64,000 nt of DNA from NCBI GenBank assembly GCA_044226195.1, contig JBGAHO010000001.1, forward strand, positions 180,220 to 244,219, in the 5' to 3' direction. The stretch comes from RPQJ01 sp044226195 (GTDB lineage Bacteria; Pseudomonadota; Gammaproteobacteria; Steroidobacterales; Steroidobacteraceae). Below the pieces are notes generated by a model. It did no database searches and was not told where the DNA came from. It was given only the letters and a program-made list of their open reading frames with translations. The position numbers and the translations under genes were made by a program. This document shows positions 25,241-32,704 of the stretch, in pieces; the first letter of the stretch is position 1; each line of letters opens with the position of its first letter.

Positions 25241-26110
25241 TTAACGGAAGATGACGGTGCGCTGGCCGTTCAGGAACACGCGGTGCTCGGTGGCGAGGCG
25301 GATGGCCATCGACAGCGCGCGTCGCTCCGAGTCGCGACCGACGGCCACGAGCTGTTCCGGCGCGAACGTGTGGTCCACCCGCTCCACCACCTGCTCGATG
25401 ATCGGGCCTTCGTCGAGATCCGCCGTGACGTAGTGCGCCGTGGCGCCGATGAGCTTCACGCCGCGGTCGTACGCCTGGTGATAGGGCTTGGCACCCTTGA
25501 ACCCCGGCAGGAACGAGTGGTGGATGTTGATCGCCCGGCCGCGCAGCTTGTGGCACAGGTCGTCCGAAAGAATCTGCATGTAGCGTGCGAGCACGACCAG
25601 GTCGGTCTTCGTCGAATCGATCAGCTCGAGCAGCTTCTGCTCCTGCTGCGGCTTGGTCTGCGCCGTGATCGGCAGGTGGAAGAACGGGATGCGGTTCTGG
25701 GCCGCGATCGGCTGCAGTGACACGTGGTTGGACGCGATGGCCGTGATGTCCATCTTCAGCTCGCCGATGCGATGGCGATACAGCAGGTCCTCGAGGCAGT
25801 GGTCGTAGTTCGAGACCATGATCAGCACGCGCATGCGCTCGCGCGAATCGTGGATCTGCCACTCCATGTCCTCGATGCCCGCGACCTCCTGGAACTCCGC
25901 CCGCAGCTTCGCGAGGTCCACCGGCTCGCCCACCACGCCGCAGAAGGTCACGCGCACGAAGAAGCGCTGCGAGATCGTGTCGTCGAACTGCTGCATCTCG
26001 ACGATGTAGAAGCGCCGGCTGGCGAGGAAGGTCGTGACCCGGGCCGTCGTGCCCATGCGGCTGGCGCAGGACGCGGTCAGGACGAAGGTATGGTCGGTGT
26101 CGAAGCTCAT
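25241..26110 (-). CDS. purU: Formyltetrahydrofolate deformylase
   Basis: The product is 289 residues, the normal PurU length. An N-terminal ACT-like domain (about 7-85; FVLTASCASRMGTTARVTTFL) precedes the formyltransferase-like catalytic domain (about 92-289). The catalytic triad is visible as Asn195 and His197 in AINIHHSFLPGFKGAKPYHQA and Asp233 in DLDEGPIIEQ. PurU hydrolyses 10-formyl-THF to formate and THF. In this setting it would regenerate THF and drain excess one-carbon units from betaine, dimethylglycine and sarcosine demethylation as formate. The gene is divergent from the corrinoid/THF operon across 379 bases, which fits joint control. Its stop touches the inverted repeat. Confidence 0.93.
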   Translation of the reverse strand: MSFDTDHTFVLTASCASRMGTTARVTTFLASRRFYIVEMQQFDDTISQRFFVRVTFCGVVGEPVDLAKLRAEFQEVAGIEDMEWQIHDSRERMRVLIMVSNYDHCLEDLLYRHRIGELKMDITAIASNHVSLQPIAAQNRIPFFHLPITAQTKPQQEQKLLELIDSTKTDLVVLARYMQILSDDLCHKLRGRAINIHHSFLPGFKGAKPYHQAYDRGVKLIGATAHYVTADLDEGPIIEQVVERVDHTFAPEQLVAVGRDSERRALSMAIRLATEHRVFLNGQRTVIFR

Positions 26111-26489
26111 GCGGCAATCTCCGGTCGCCCGGCGGGACGATCCCGGTCAGGTCCGTCGCGCAGATTGTCAGAATGCGACGCCGGCGCGCAAGCGAGGACG
26201 CGACACCGCGCAGGCATTCCGCGACCTCCGCGAAGGCGCTGGTAGAAAGCATGGACCTAGCGAAAAAAGCGATTTGCGACACGGTCCTGCGCCGCTCGCC
26301 GCAAGCAGCTTCGAGGCGGCCCGCCGGCCGGCGCGGCGCCCCCTTTACAGCCCGGGGCAAATGTCGCAAGGTGACAAGCCAATGTCGCCGGGACACCACC
26401 CGCTCCGGCGCCACAAACGTAAGATCGCGCAAGCTCCGCCACCGTCGGGGCTCGCGGTGCGACCGATCCAGAGCCCGGAGTAACGTGCG
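26111..26489 (+). promoter_or_regulatory. Divergent control region of purU and the corrinoid/THF operon, with predicted activator site
   Basis: No gene was found in these 379 bases. Toward the corrinoid gene, TGTCGC (26362-26367) repeats exactly 21 bp later as TGTCGC (26383-26388). A -10-like TAAGAT (26420-26425) comes 31 nt after that, 64 bases before the ATG. This is the best copy of the element also seen at 10690-10752 and 34318-34381, and both half-sites are perfect. No -35 hexamer is evident. A lone TGTCGCAA in the purU direction (26280-26273) lacks the partner half-site. The rest of the region shows nothing else I can name. Confidence 0.6.
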
Positions 26490-27191
26490 ATGAGTGACGA
26501 CCAGTCGGAAGCCTTCGACCTGAACAGCCTCAACGACGAGGAACTGATCGAGCAGGTCCATGACGACCTGTACAACGGCCTGAAGGACGAGGTCGTCGAG
26601 GCGACGAATATCTTTCTCGCGCGCGGCTGGGGCGCCGACAAGGTGCTCAACGACGCACTGGTCGAGGGCATGCGCATCGTCGGCATCGACTTCCGCGACG
26701 GCATCCTCTTCGTCCCCGAAGTGCTGCTCGCCGCCAACGCGATGAAGGCCGGCATGGAAATCCTGCGGCCACTGCTCGCCGAGACCGGCGCGGAGCCGAT
26801 CGGCAAGGTCGTCATCGGCACCGTGAAGGGCGACATCCACGACATCGGCAAGAACCTCGTCTCGATGATGCTCGAGGGCGCCGGCTTCGAGGTCATCAAC
26901 ATCGGCATCAACAACCCGGTGGAGAATTACCTCGCCGCGCTCGAGGAGCACAAGCCGGACATCCTCGGCATGTCGGCGCTGCTCACGACGACCATGCCCT
27001 ACATGAAGGTCGTGATCGACACGCTGAAGCAGAAGGGCCTGCGCGAGAAGTACATCGTCCTCGTGGGCGGTGCGCCGCTCAACGAGGAATTCGCCAAGGC
27101 CATCGGTGCCGACGCCTATTGCCGCGACGCCGCCGTTGCCGTGGAGACCGCCAAGGCGCTGATCGCCGCGCGTCGCGCCGCCGCCCACTGA
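26490..27191 (+). CDS. Corrinoid (B12-binding) methyl-carrier protein, MtgC/MtbC type
   Basis: The product is 233 residues. The N-terminal helical cap (about 15-100) is followed by a B12-binding Rossmann domain. The base-off/His-on signature DIHDIGKN has Asp115, His117 and Gly120, where the histidine is the lower axial cobalt ligand in this family. NIGINNPVENYL and GMSALLTTTMPYMKVVI follow, and then a GG-containing loop VLVGGAPL. The protein shuttles the methyl group between the MttB-like enzymes and the methyl-THF methyltransferase. It is the only corrinoid protein in the window, while three MttB-like genes are present, so it may serve all of them. It opens a seven-gene operon. The predicted promoter is described under the control region upstream. 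Confidence 0.92.
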   Translation: MSDDQSEAFDLNSLNDEELIEQVHDDLYNGLKDEVVEATNIFLARGWGADKVLNDALVEGMRIVGIDFRDGILFVPEVLLAANAMKAGMEILRPLLAETGAEPIGKVVIGTVKGDIHDIGKNLVSMMLEGAGFEVINIGINNPVENYLAALEEHKPDILGMSALLTTTMPYMKVVIDTLKQKGLREKYIVLVGGAPLNEEFAKAIGADAYCRDAAVAVETAKALIAARRAAAH

Positions 27192-27199
27192 TCCGAGCG

Positions 27200-27838
27200 A
27201 TGGCGAGCGCGGCGCCCGTCCTGGTCATCGCCTGCGGCGCCCTCGCCCGCGAGATCGTCGCGCTGAAGCGGGCGAACGGCTGGTCGACCCTCGACGTGCA
27301 GTGCCTCCCGCCGGAACTGCACAACCGGCCCGAGCAGATCCCGGGCGCCGTCCGCGACGCCATCCGGGCCGGCCGCGGTACCCACGCGCAGGTCTACGTC
27401 GCCTATGCCGATTGCGGCACGGGCGGCCTGCTCGATGCGGTGCTCGCGCAGGAAGGCGTCGAGCGCCTGCCGGGGGCGCACTGCTACCAGTTCTTCGCCG
27501 GCTCGCAGGCCTTCGCGGCGCTCGCCGACCAGGAACCCGGCACGTTCTACCTGACGGATTTCCTGGTGCGGCATTTCGAGCGGCTGGTGGTCGCGGGCCT
27601 CGGCCTCGATCGCCACCCGGAGCTGACCCAGGAGTATTTCCGCAACTACCGACGCCTGGTCTATCTCGTGCAGGCGCGTGACGAGCAGCTCTGTACGGCG
27701 GCGCGTGCGGCGGCCGAACGGCTGGGTCTGGATTACGAGGAACGCGAGACCGGTTACGGCGAACTCGCGACGCAGCTCGCGGCCTGGGCCACGCCCCCGG
27801 CGCCGCAACGGGAACAGAGGGTCGCATGGCATCGCTGA
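27200..27838 (+). CDS. DUF1638 family protein
   Basis: The product is 212 residues, starting at ATG 27200, 8 bases after the corrinoid gene. Recognisable DUF1638 features are the opening LVIACGALAREIVAL with a Cys, LDVQCLPPELHNRPEQIPGAVRDAI, the central VYVAYADCGTGGLLD with a Cys, and GAHCYQFFAGSQAF with His-Cys. No signal peptide or membrane segment is evident. The family has no established function. Homologues are known beside corrinoid methyltransferase genes in methanogens and bacteria, which suggests a job such as handling the corrinoid or its metal ligands. The conserved Cys/His residues fit that idea, but it is inference. It overlaps the next gene by 13 bases. Confidence 0.75.
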   Translation: MASAAPVLVIACGALAREIVALKRANGWSTLDVQCLPPELHNRPEQIPGAVRDAIRAGRGTHAQVYVAYADCGTGGLLDAVLAQEGVERLPGAHCYQFFAGSQAFAALADQEPGTFYLTDFLVRHFERLVVAGLGLDRHPELTQEYFRNYRRLVYLVQARDEQLCTAARAAAERLGLDYEERETGYGELATQLAAWATPPAPQREQRVAWHR

Positions 27839-28170
27839 TCGTCATTTCGTGGCGGGACGTGCCCGCGCAGGTCATCGTCAAGAAGGGCCGCGAGGTCGCC
27901 AAGGTGCAGTTGTCGATGCGCTTCCAGGAAGCCGTCGACCGCGCCGCGATGCGCGCCGGCCGCGGCAGCTCGGACGCTTATCTCGAAGACTGGCAGCGCA
28001 GTCCGCCGAAGACGGTCGGCGACGACCTGCAGGCGGAGGCCCAGGCGGCTGCGGCCGAGATCGAGGCCCGCTATTCCGACGACGACCTCGAGCGCCTGAT
28101 CCGCGCCAAGGGCATCGATCCCGCCAGGGCGCAGGCGACGCCCCCGGCCACCGACGGCGGAGCCGGCTGA
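27826..28170 (+). CDS. Small PF13769-type 'virulence factor' family protein
   Basis: The product is 114 residues. It begins SLIVISWRDVPAQVIVKKGREVAKVQLSMRFQEAVDRAAMRAG, a compact N-terminal block matching the small family labelled 'virulence factor' in Pfam. It continues DAYLEDWQRSPP and a charged helical tail (EIEARYSDDDLERLIRAKGI). The label is historical and says nothing reliable about function. The gene overlaps DUF1638 by 13 bases at its start and touches the next gene at its stop (TGATG), so it is translationally coupled in a one-carbon operon. A small subunit or assembly factor for the reductase or corrinoid machinery is a reasonable guess only. Confidence 0.65.
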   Translation: MASLIVISWRDVPAQVIVKKGREVAKVQLSMRFQEAVDRAAMRAGRGSSDAYLEDWQRSPPKTVGDDLQAEAQAAAAEIEARYSDDDLERLIRAKGIDPARAQATPPATDGGAG

Positions 28171-28628
28171 TGTACTCGGTCAGGCTCTGGTCCGTGCGTC
28201 ATGCGCGCGGCCTGTCCGCCTTCTACAACGCATTCGAGCGCGTGCTGCTGCGCTGCGCCCCGCTCTTCAAGGCCATCGGCTACGAGCGACTCGAGAGGCC
28301 CGTTGCCACGGTGGAGCGCACGGTCAAGGGGCTGCTGTTCGACTGCCAGATGTGCGGCCGCTGCGCGCTCAGCTCGACCGGTCTGTCCTGCCCGATGAAC
28401 TGCCCGAAGCAGCTCCGCAATGGCCCGTGCGGCGGCGTGCGCGCGAACGGCCACTGCGAGGTGAAGCCGGAGATGCGCTGCGTGTGGGTGCAGGCCTGGC
28501 AGGGTGCCGAGCGTATCCCGGACGGGCTGGCGAAGATCCGCGTCGTGCAGGCGCCGGTCGATCACCGCCTGCGCGGCACGTCGGCCTGGCTGCGCGTGGT
28601 GCGCGAAAAGACCGGGGCCGCGGCATGA
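28170..28628 (+). CDS. Methylenetetrahydrofolate reductase C-terminal-domain protein (Cys-rich)
   Basis: The product is 152 residues. The middle carries a dense cysteine cluster, FDCQMCGRCALSSTGLSCPMNC followed by PKQLRNGPCGGVRANGHCEVKPEMRCVW. This is the signature of the MTHFR_C domain found fused to or beside acetogen-type MetF, where it binds iron-sulfur and/or zinc. It is an independent gene placed immediately before MetF (ATGA overlap), so it is likely a partner subunit feeding electrons to, or taking them from, the reductase. In this organism the reaction should run from methyl-THF to methylene-THF. The N-terminal 45 residues are basic and amphipathic. Confidence 0.8.
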   Translation: MYSVRLWSVRHARGLSAFYNAFERVLLRCAPLFKAIGYERLERPVATVERTVKGLLFDCQMCGRCALSSTGLSCPMNCPKQLRNGPCGGVRANGHCEVKPEMRCVWVQAWQGAERIPDGLAKIRVVQAPVDHRLRGTSAWLRVVREKTGAAA

Positions 28629-29644
28629 TCTTCGAAGACGAGCCGGTTCCCGGGTACCCGCTGCCGATCCTGCCGGGGCATACGTCGCCCGGGCGCTTCG
28701 AGCGCGTGCTGCGCGCGGGCAAGTTCGCCATCACCGCGGAACTCGCCCCGCCCGACTCCGCGGATCCGGACGAGGTGTACCGTCGCGCCCGCGTGTTCGA
28801 CGGCTACGTCGACGCGATCAATGCCACCGACGGCAGCGGCGCCAACTGCCACATGTCGAGCGTCGCGGTCTGCGCGCTCCTGACGCGGGTCGGCTATGCG
28901 CCCGTCATGCAGATCTCCTGCCGCGACAAGAACCGCATCGCGATCCAGGGCGACATCCTCGGCGGCGCGGCCATGGGCGTCTGCAACATGCTGTGCCTCA
29001 CCGGCGACGGCGTGCAGGCCGGCGACCATCCGCACGCCAAGCCCGTATTCGACCTCGACTCGACGGCCCTGCTGAACATCGCCCGGGGCCTGCGCGACGG
29101 CCACCACTTCGAGAGCGGCCGCAAGATCACCGCCGCGCCGCGCGTGTTCTTCGGCGCGGCCGAGAATCCCAGCGTGCCGCCCGTCGAGCACCGTGCGTTG
29201 CGGCTCGCCAAGAAGGTCGAGGCCGGCGCGCAGTTCGTGCAGACGCAGTACTGCTACGACCTCGACCTGCTGCGCCGCTTCATGCGCCAGGTCGAGGACC
29301 TGGGCCTGCTGGAAAAGGTGTTCATCCTCATCGGCGTCGGGCCGGTCCGCTCGGCCAAGGCCGCGGACTGGATGCGCACGAACGTGCCGGGCATCCACAT
29401 CCCCGACTCCGTGATCGAGCGCCTGAAGGGTGCGCAGGACCAGGCGCGCGAAGGCCGCAACCTCTGCGTCGACCTCATCCAGGAAGTCAGTGCCATCAAG
29501 GGCGTCGCCGGCGTGCACGTCATGGCCTACCGGCAGGAGGAATCCGTGGCCGAGGTCATCGAGCGCTCGGGGGTCCTCGCCGGTCGCGTCCCGTGGTACC
29601 CGGGTCGCGACTCCCAGATCAACGCAGACAGGAAGACATCATGA
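28625..29644 (+). CDS. metF: Methylenetetrahydrofolate reductase (acetogen-type MetF)
   Basis: The product is 339 residues with a TIM-barrel MTHFR domain. Blocks include FAITAELAPPDSADP near residue 35, DAINATDGSGANCHMSS, NMLCLTGDGVQAGDHPHAKPVFDLDS (FAD/folate pocket), KVEAGAQFVQTQYCYDLDLLRRF and a PGIHIPDSVIERLKGA end. Enzymes of this branch use flavin and interconvert methyl-THF and methylene-THF. Position between the MTHFR_C protein and the methyl-THF methyltransferase argues for oxidation of methyl-THF derived from methylated amines. It overlaps the genes on both sides by 4 bases (ATGA), so the operon is tightly coupled. It lacks the MTHFR_C domain because that is a separate gene here. 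Confidence 0.9.
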   Translation: MIFEDEPVPGYPLPILPGHTSPGRFERVLRAGKFAITAELAPPDSADPDEVYRRARVFDGYVDAINATDGSGANCHMSSVAVCALLTRVGYAPVMQISCRDKNRIAIQGDILGGAAMGVCNMLCLTGDGVQAGDHPHAKPVFDLDSTALLNIARGLRDGHHFESGRKITAAPRVFFGAAENPSVPPVEHRALRLAKKVEAGAQFVQTQYCYDLDLLRRFMRQVEDLGLLEKVFILIGVGPVRSAKAADWMRTNVPGIHIPDSVIERLKGAQDQAREGRNLCVDLIQEVSAIKGVAGVHVMAYRQEESVAEVIERSGVLAGRVPWYPGRDSQINADRKTS

Positions 29645-30606
29645 CCGAGACCGTCATCAGCTCCGCGACGAAGGAAGTCGTCATCGGCTTCGACCGGCCG
29701 TTCGTCATCATCGGCGAGCGCATCAACCCGACCGGGCGCAAGCTCCTCGCGGCGGAAATGGCGGCCGGCGACTTCAGCCGCGTCGAGGCCGACGCGCTGG
29801 CCCAGGTCGCCGCGGGCGCCCACATGCTCGACGTCAACGCGGGCATCCCGCTGGCCGACGAGCCGGCGATCCTCGCGCGGGCCGTGCAGCTGGTGCAGTC
29901 GATCACCGACGTGCCGCTGTCGATCGACTCGTCGATCGTCGCCGCGCTGGCCGCGGGCCTGGCGGTCTACAAGGGCAAGGCGCTCGTGAACTCGGTGACC
30001 GGCGAGGAAGAGCGGCTCGAGACGGTGCTGCCGCTGGTGAAGAAGTACGGCGCGGCCGTCGTGGCCATCTCGAACGACGAGACCGGCATTTCCGAGGACC
30101 CGGACGTGCGCTTCGAGGTCGCGAAGAAAATCGTGCACCGCGCGATGGACCACGGCATCCCGGCGTCGGACGTGGTCGTCGATCCGCTCGTCATGCCGAT
30201 CGGCGCGATCAACCAGGCGGGCGTGCAGGTCATGCGCCTCGTGAAGCGCCTGAAGGACGAGCTGAAGGTCAACACGACCTGCGGCGCTTCCAACATCAGT
30301 TTCGGCCTGCCGGCGCGGGACGGCATCAACAGCGCGTTCCTGACCATGGCCATTGCCTCGGGCCTCACCTCGGCGATCACCAACCCGCTGCACGGCGACG
30401 TCGTGAAGGCCTGCATGGGCGCGGACGTGATGATGGGCCACGACCCGGATTGCGCCCGCTGGATCCGCCGCTTCCGCGAAGTGCCGCCGCCCGGCGCCGC
30501 GGGTGCCGGTGGCGAGGCCCCGCGCGGCCGTCGCGAAGGTGGTGCGCGCAGGCGCGCTGCGGCCGCGGCGGCGGGCACTGGCGAAGGCACCCCCGGCGCG
30601 GGCTGA
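29641..30606 (+). CDS. Methyltetrahydrofolate:corrinoid methyltransferase (AcsE/MtgA/MtrH-like)
   Basis: The product is 321 residues of the pterin-binding (dihydropteroate synthase-like) TIM-barrel family. Diagnostic blocks are FVIIGERINPTGRKLL near residue 22, GAHMLDVNAGIPLADEP, VPLSIDSSIVAALAAGL, LVNSVTGEEER, VVVDPLVMPIG and VNTTCGASNISFGLPARDGIN, with the conserved asparagines that hold folate. The family moves methyl groups between THF and a corrinoid protein. MtgA of Desulfitobacterium, next to MtgB, is the closest functional precedent. Here it would move methyl groups from Co to THF. The last 40 residues are a low-complexity Ala/Gly/Arg extension not typical of the family. It overlaps metF by 4 bases. 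Confidence 0.88.
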   Translation: MTETVISSATKEVVIGFDRPFVIIGERINPTGRKLLAAEMAAGDFSRVEADALAQVAAGAHMLDVNAGIPLADEPAILARAVQLVQSITDVPLSIDSSIVAALAAGLAVYKGKALVNSVTGEEERLETVLPLVKKYGAAVVAISNDETGISEDPDVRFEVAKKIVHRAMDHGIPASDVVVDPLVMPIGAINQAGVQVMRLVKRLKDELKVNTTCGASNISFGLPARDGINSAFLTMAIASGLTSAITNPLHGDVVKACMGADVMMGHDPDCARWIRRFREVPPPGAAGAGGEAPRGRREGGARRRAAAAAAGTGEGTPGAG

Positions 30607-30623
30607 GCGGACAGGCGATCGTC

Positions 30624-32639
30624 GTGGGCGGACAGGATCCTCTCGTCGTCTTCACGCCGTCCGGCAAGCGCGGTCGCTTCCCGGTCGGCACGCCGTTGCT
30701 GCAGGCCGCGCGCACGCTCGGCGTCGACATCGATTCCGTGTGCGGCGGCCGCGCGATCTGCGGCCGGTGCCAGGTGCTGGTCGCCGAAGGCGAATTTGCC
30801 AAGCACGGCGTGCGCTCCAGCGCCGCCAGCCTGTCCGAGGTGTCGGCCACCGAACTGCGCTACGGCGAGCGCAAGGGCCTCGGCGCCGGTTGCCGGCTGT
30901 CGTGCCAGGCCAAGGTGCAGGCGGACGTCGTGGTCGACGTGCCGCAGAACAGCCAGGTCCACCGCCAGGTCGTGCGCAAGGAAGCCGAGGCGCGGGACAT
31001 CGAGCTCTACCCGCTCGTCAAGCTGCACTACGTCGAGGTCGACGAGCCGGACATGCACGACCCCTCCGGCGACCTGCAGCGACTCGAGTTCGCGCTGGCG
31101 CGCGAGTGGCAGCTCAAGGCCCTGGAGTGCGATCTCGCGGTGCTGCAGCGGTTGCAGCCCGTGCTGCGCGAAGGCCAGTGGAAAGTCACGGTCGCGGTCC
31201 ACGACGAGAACCGCATCGTCGCGGTCTGGCCGGGCTTCCACGAGACCGCCTTCGGGCTCGCGGTGGACGTGGGCTCGACCACCATCGCCGCCCACCTGTG
31301 CGACCTCGTCACGGGCGAGGTCGTGGCCTCGGCCGGACGCATGAACCCGCAGATTCGCTTCGGCGAAGACCTGATGAGCCGGGTCTCGTACTCGATGATG
31401 AATCCGGGCGGCGCGGCCCAGATGACCGCGGCCGTGCGCGAGGCCCTGAGCGCCCTGGCGGGCGAGGTCGCCCAGTCCGTGGGCGTCGAGCGCGACTCGA
31501 TCCTCGAGGCGACCATCGTCGGCAACCCGATCATGCATCACCTCGTGCTGGGCATCGACCCGGTGGAACTCGGCGGTGCGCCGTTCGCGCTCGCCATCGA
31601 CCGCGCGATGACCGTGACGGCGGCCGAGATCGGCATCGAGCTGCACCCGAACGCCCGCGTCTACACCCTGCCCTGCATCGCCGGCCACGTGGGGGCCGAC
31701 ACCGCCGGCGTGATCCTGGCCGAGCGGCCGGACCTCACCGACGAAATGACGCTGCTCGTCGACGTCGGCACCAATGCGGAGATCGTGCTCGGCAACCGCC
31801 AGAAGCTGGTTGCGTGCTCGAGCCCGACCGGCCCGGCGTTCGAAGGCGCGCAGATCAGCTGCGGCCAGCGCGCGGCGCCGGGCGCCATCGAGCGCGTGCG
31901 CATCGATCGCGAGACGCTCGAACCGCGCTTCAAAGTGATCGGCAGCGACCTGTGGTCCGACGACCCGGGCTTTGCCGAAGCCACGCAAGCCACCGGCGTC
32001 ACCGGGGTCTGCGGCTCGGGCATCATCGAGGTGATCGCCGAGATGTACCTCGCCGGCATCCTCACGCAGGACGGCGTGGTCGACGGCTCGCTGGCCGCGC
32101 GCTCGCCGCGCATCGTGCCGAACGGCCGTACGTTCTCCTACGTGCTGCACGAGGGCGCGCAGTCGCTGGCGATCACGCAGAACGACGTGCGCGCGATCCA
32201 GCTGGCCAAGGCGGCGCTGATGGCCGGCATCCGGCTGTTGATGGAGCGGCTCGGCATCGAGCAGGTCGACCGGATCCGCCTCGCCGGCGCGTTCGGTGCG
32301 CACATCGACGTGATGTACGCGACGGTGCTCGGCATGATTCCCGATTGCGACCTCAGCCGGGTCACCTCGGCCGGCAATGCGGCCGGCACCGGCGCGCGCA
32401 TCGCGCTGCTCGATTCGCGGTCACGTGCCGTGATCGAGGGCCTCGTCCGTCGCGTGGAGAAGATCGAGACCGCCATCGAGCCCCGCTTCCAGGAGCACTT
32501 CGTGGAAGCGATGTCGATTCCGCACAAGACCGCGAGCTACCCCAACCTGACGAAGGTGGTCACGCTGCCGCCGCCGAAGGTGCTCGCGCAGTCCGGCCCC
32601 GAGGGCCGCGAGCGCCGCAACCGCCGCCCGCAGAAATAG
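30624..32639 (+). CDS. ATP-dependent reductive activator of corrinoid protein (RACo/DUF4445 type)
   Basis: The product is 671 residues from GTG 30624. The N-terminal ferredoxin-like domain has Cys40, Cys46, Cys49 and Cys90 in a C-x5-C-x2-C...C pattern, consistent with a [2Fe-2S] cluster. A linker follows, then an ASKHA ATPase domain starting at LAVDVGSTTIAAHL (about residue 213) with LLVDVGTNAEIVLG, TGVCGSGIIEVIAEM and RLAGAFGAHID. This is the RACo design, and such proteins use ATP to drive reduction of inactivated Co(II) to Co(I). It would keep the corrinoid carrier at 26490 active, which matters most in an aerobic cell. The last codon and the TAG stop come from inverted repeat copy 3. An upstream CTG in frame is possible but less likely. 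Confidence 0.88.
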   Translation: MGGQDPLVVFTPSGKRGRFPVGTPLLQAARTLGVDIDSVCGGRAICGRCQVLVAEGEFAKHGVRSSAASLSEVSATELRYGERKGLGAGCRLSCQAKVQADVVVDVPQNSQVHRQVVRKEAEARDIELYPLVKLHYVEVDEPDMHDPSGDLQRLEFALAREWQLKALECDLAVLQRLQPVLREGQWKVTVAVHDENRIVAVWPGFHETAFGLAVDVGSTTIAAHLCDLVTGEVVASAGRMNPQIRFGEDLMSRVSYSMMNPGGAAQMTAAVREALSALAGEVAQSVGVERDSILEATIVGNPIMHHLVLGIDPVELGGAPFALAIDRAMTVTAAEIGIELHPNARVYTLPCIAGHVGADTAGVILAERPDLTDEMTLLVDVGTNAEIVLGNRQKLVACSSPTGPAFEGAQISCGQRAAPGAIERVRIDRETLEPRFKVIGSDLWSDDPGFAEATQATGVTGVCGSGIIEVIAEMYLAGILTQDGVVDGSLAARSPRIVPNGRTFSYVLHEGAQSLAITQNDVRAIQLAKAALMAGIRLLMERLGIEQVDRIRLAGAFGAHIDVMYATVLGMIPDCDLSRVTSAGNAAGTGARIALLDSRSRAVIEGLVRRVEKIETAIEPRFQEHFVEAMSIPHKTASYPNLTKVVTLPPPKVLAQSGPEGRERRNRRPQK

Positions 32640-32688
32640 GGGACATTCCTCTTTTTCGCGATGACCGAAAAAGAGGAATGTCCCCTAT
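32636..32688. repeat. REP-like inverted repeat, copy 3
   Basis: Perfect 23-bp arms (32636-32658 and 32666-32688) with the shared TAGGGGACATTCCTCTTTT core surround a 7-nt loop. It supplies the TAG stop of the activator gene and ends 16 bases before the stop of the convergent mttB-like gene. The arms are longest and the loop shortest of the three copies. Confidence 0.85.
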
Positions 32689-32704
32689 CTTCTGTCCCCG
32701 GTTT

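Noticed and set aside
26273..26280. A lone TGTCGCAA upstream of purU as a fourth copy of the activator site
   Set aside because: The half-site expected 21 bp further upstream reads GCGGCG and no -10-like element stands at 30-31 nt, so only half of the pattern is present.
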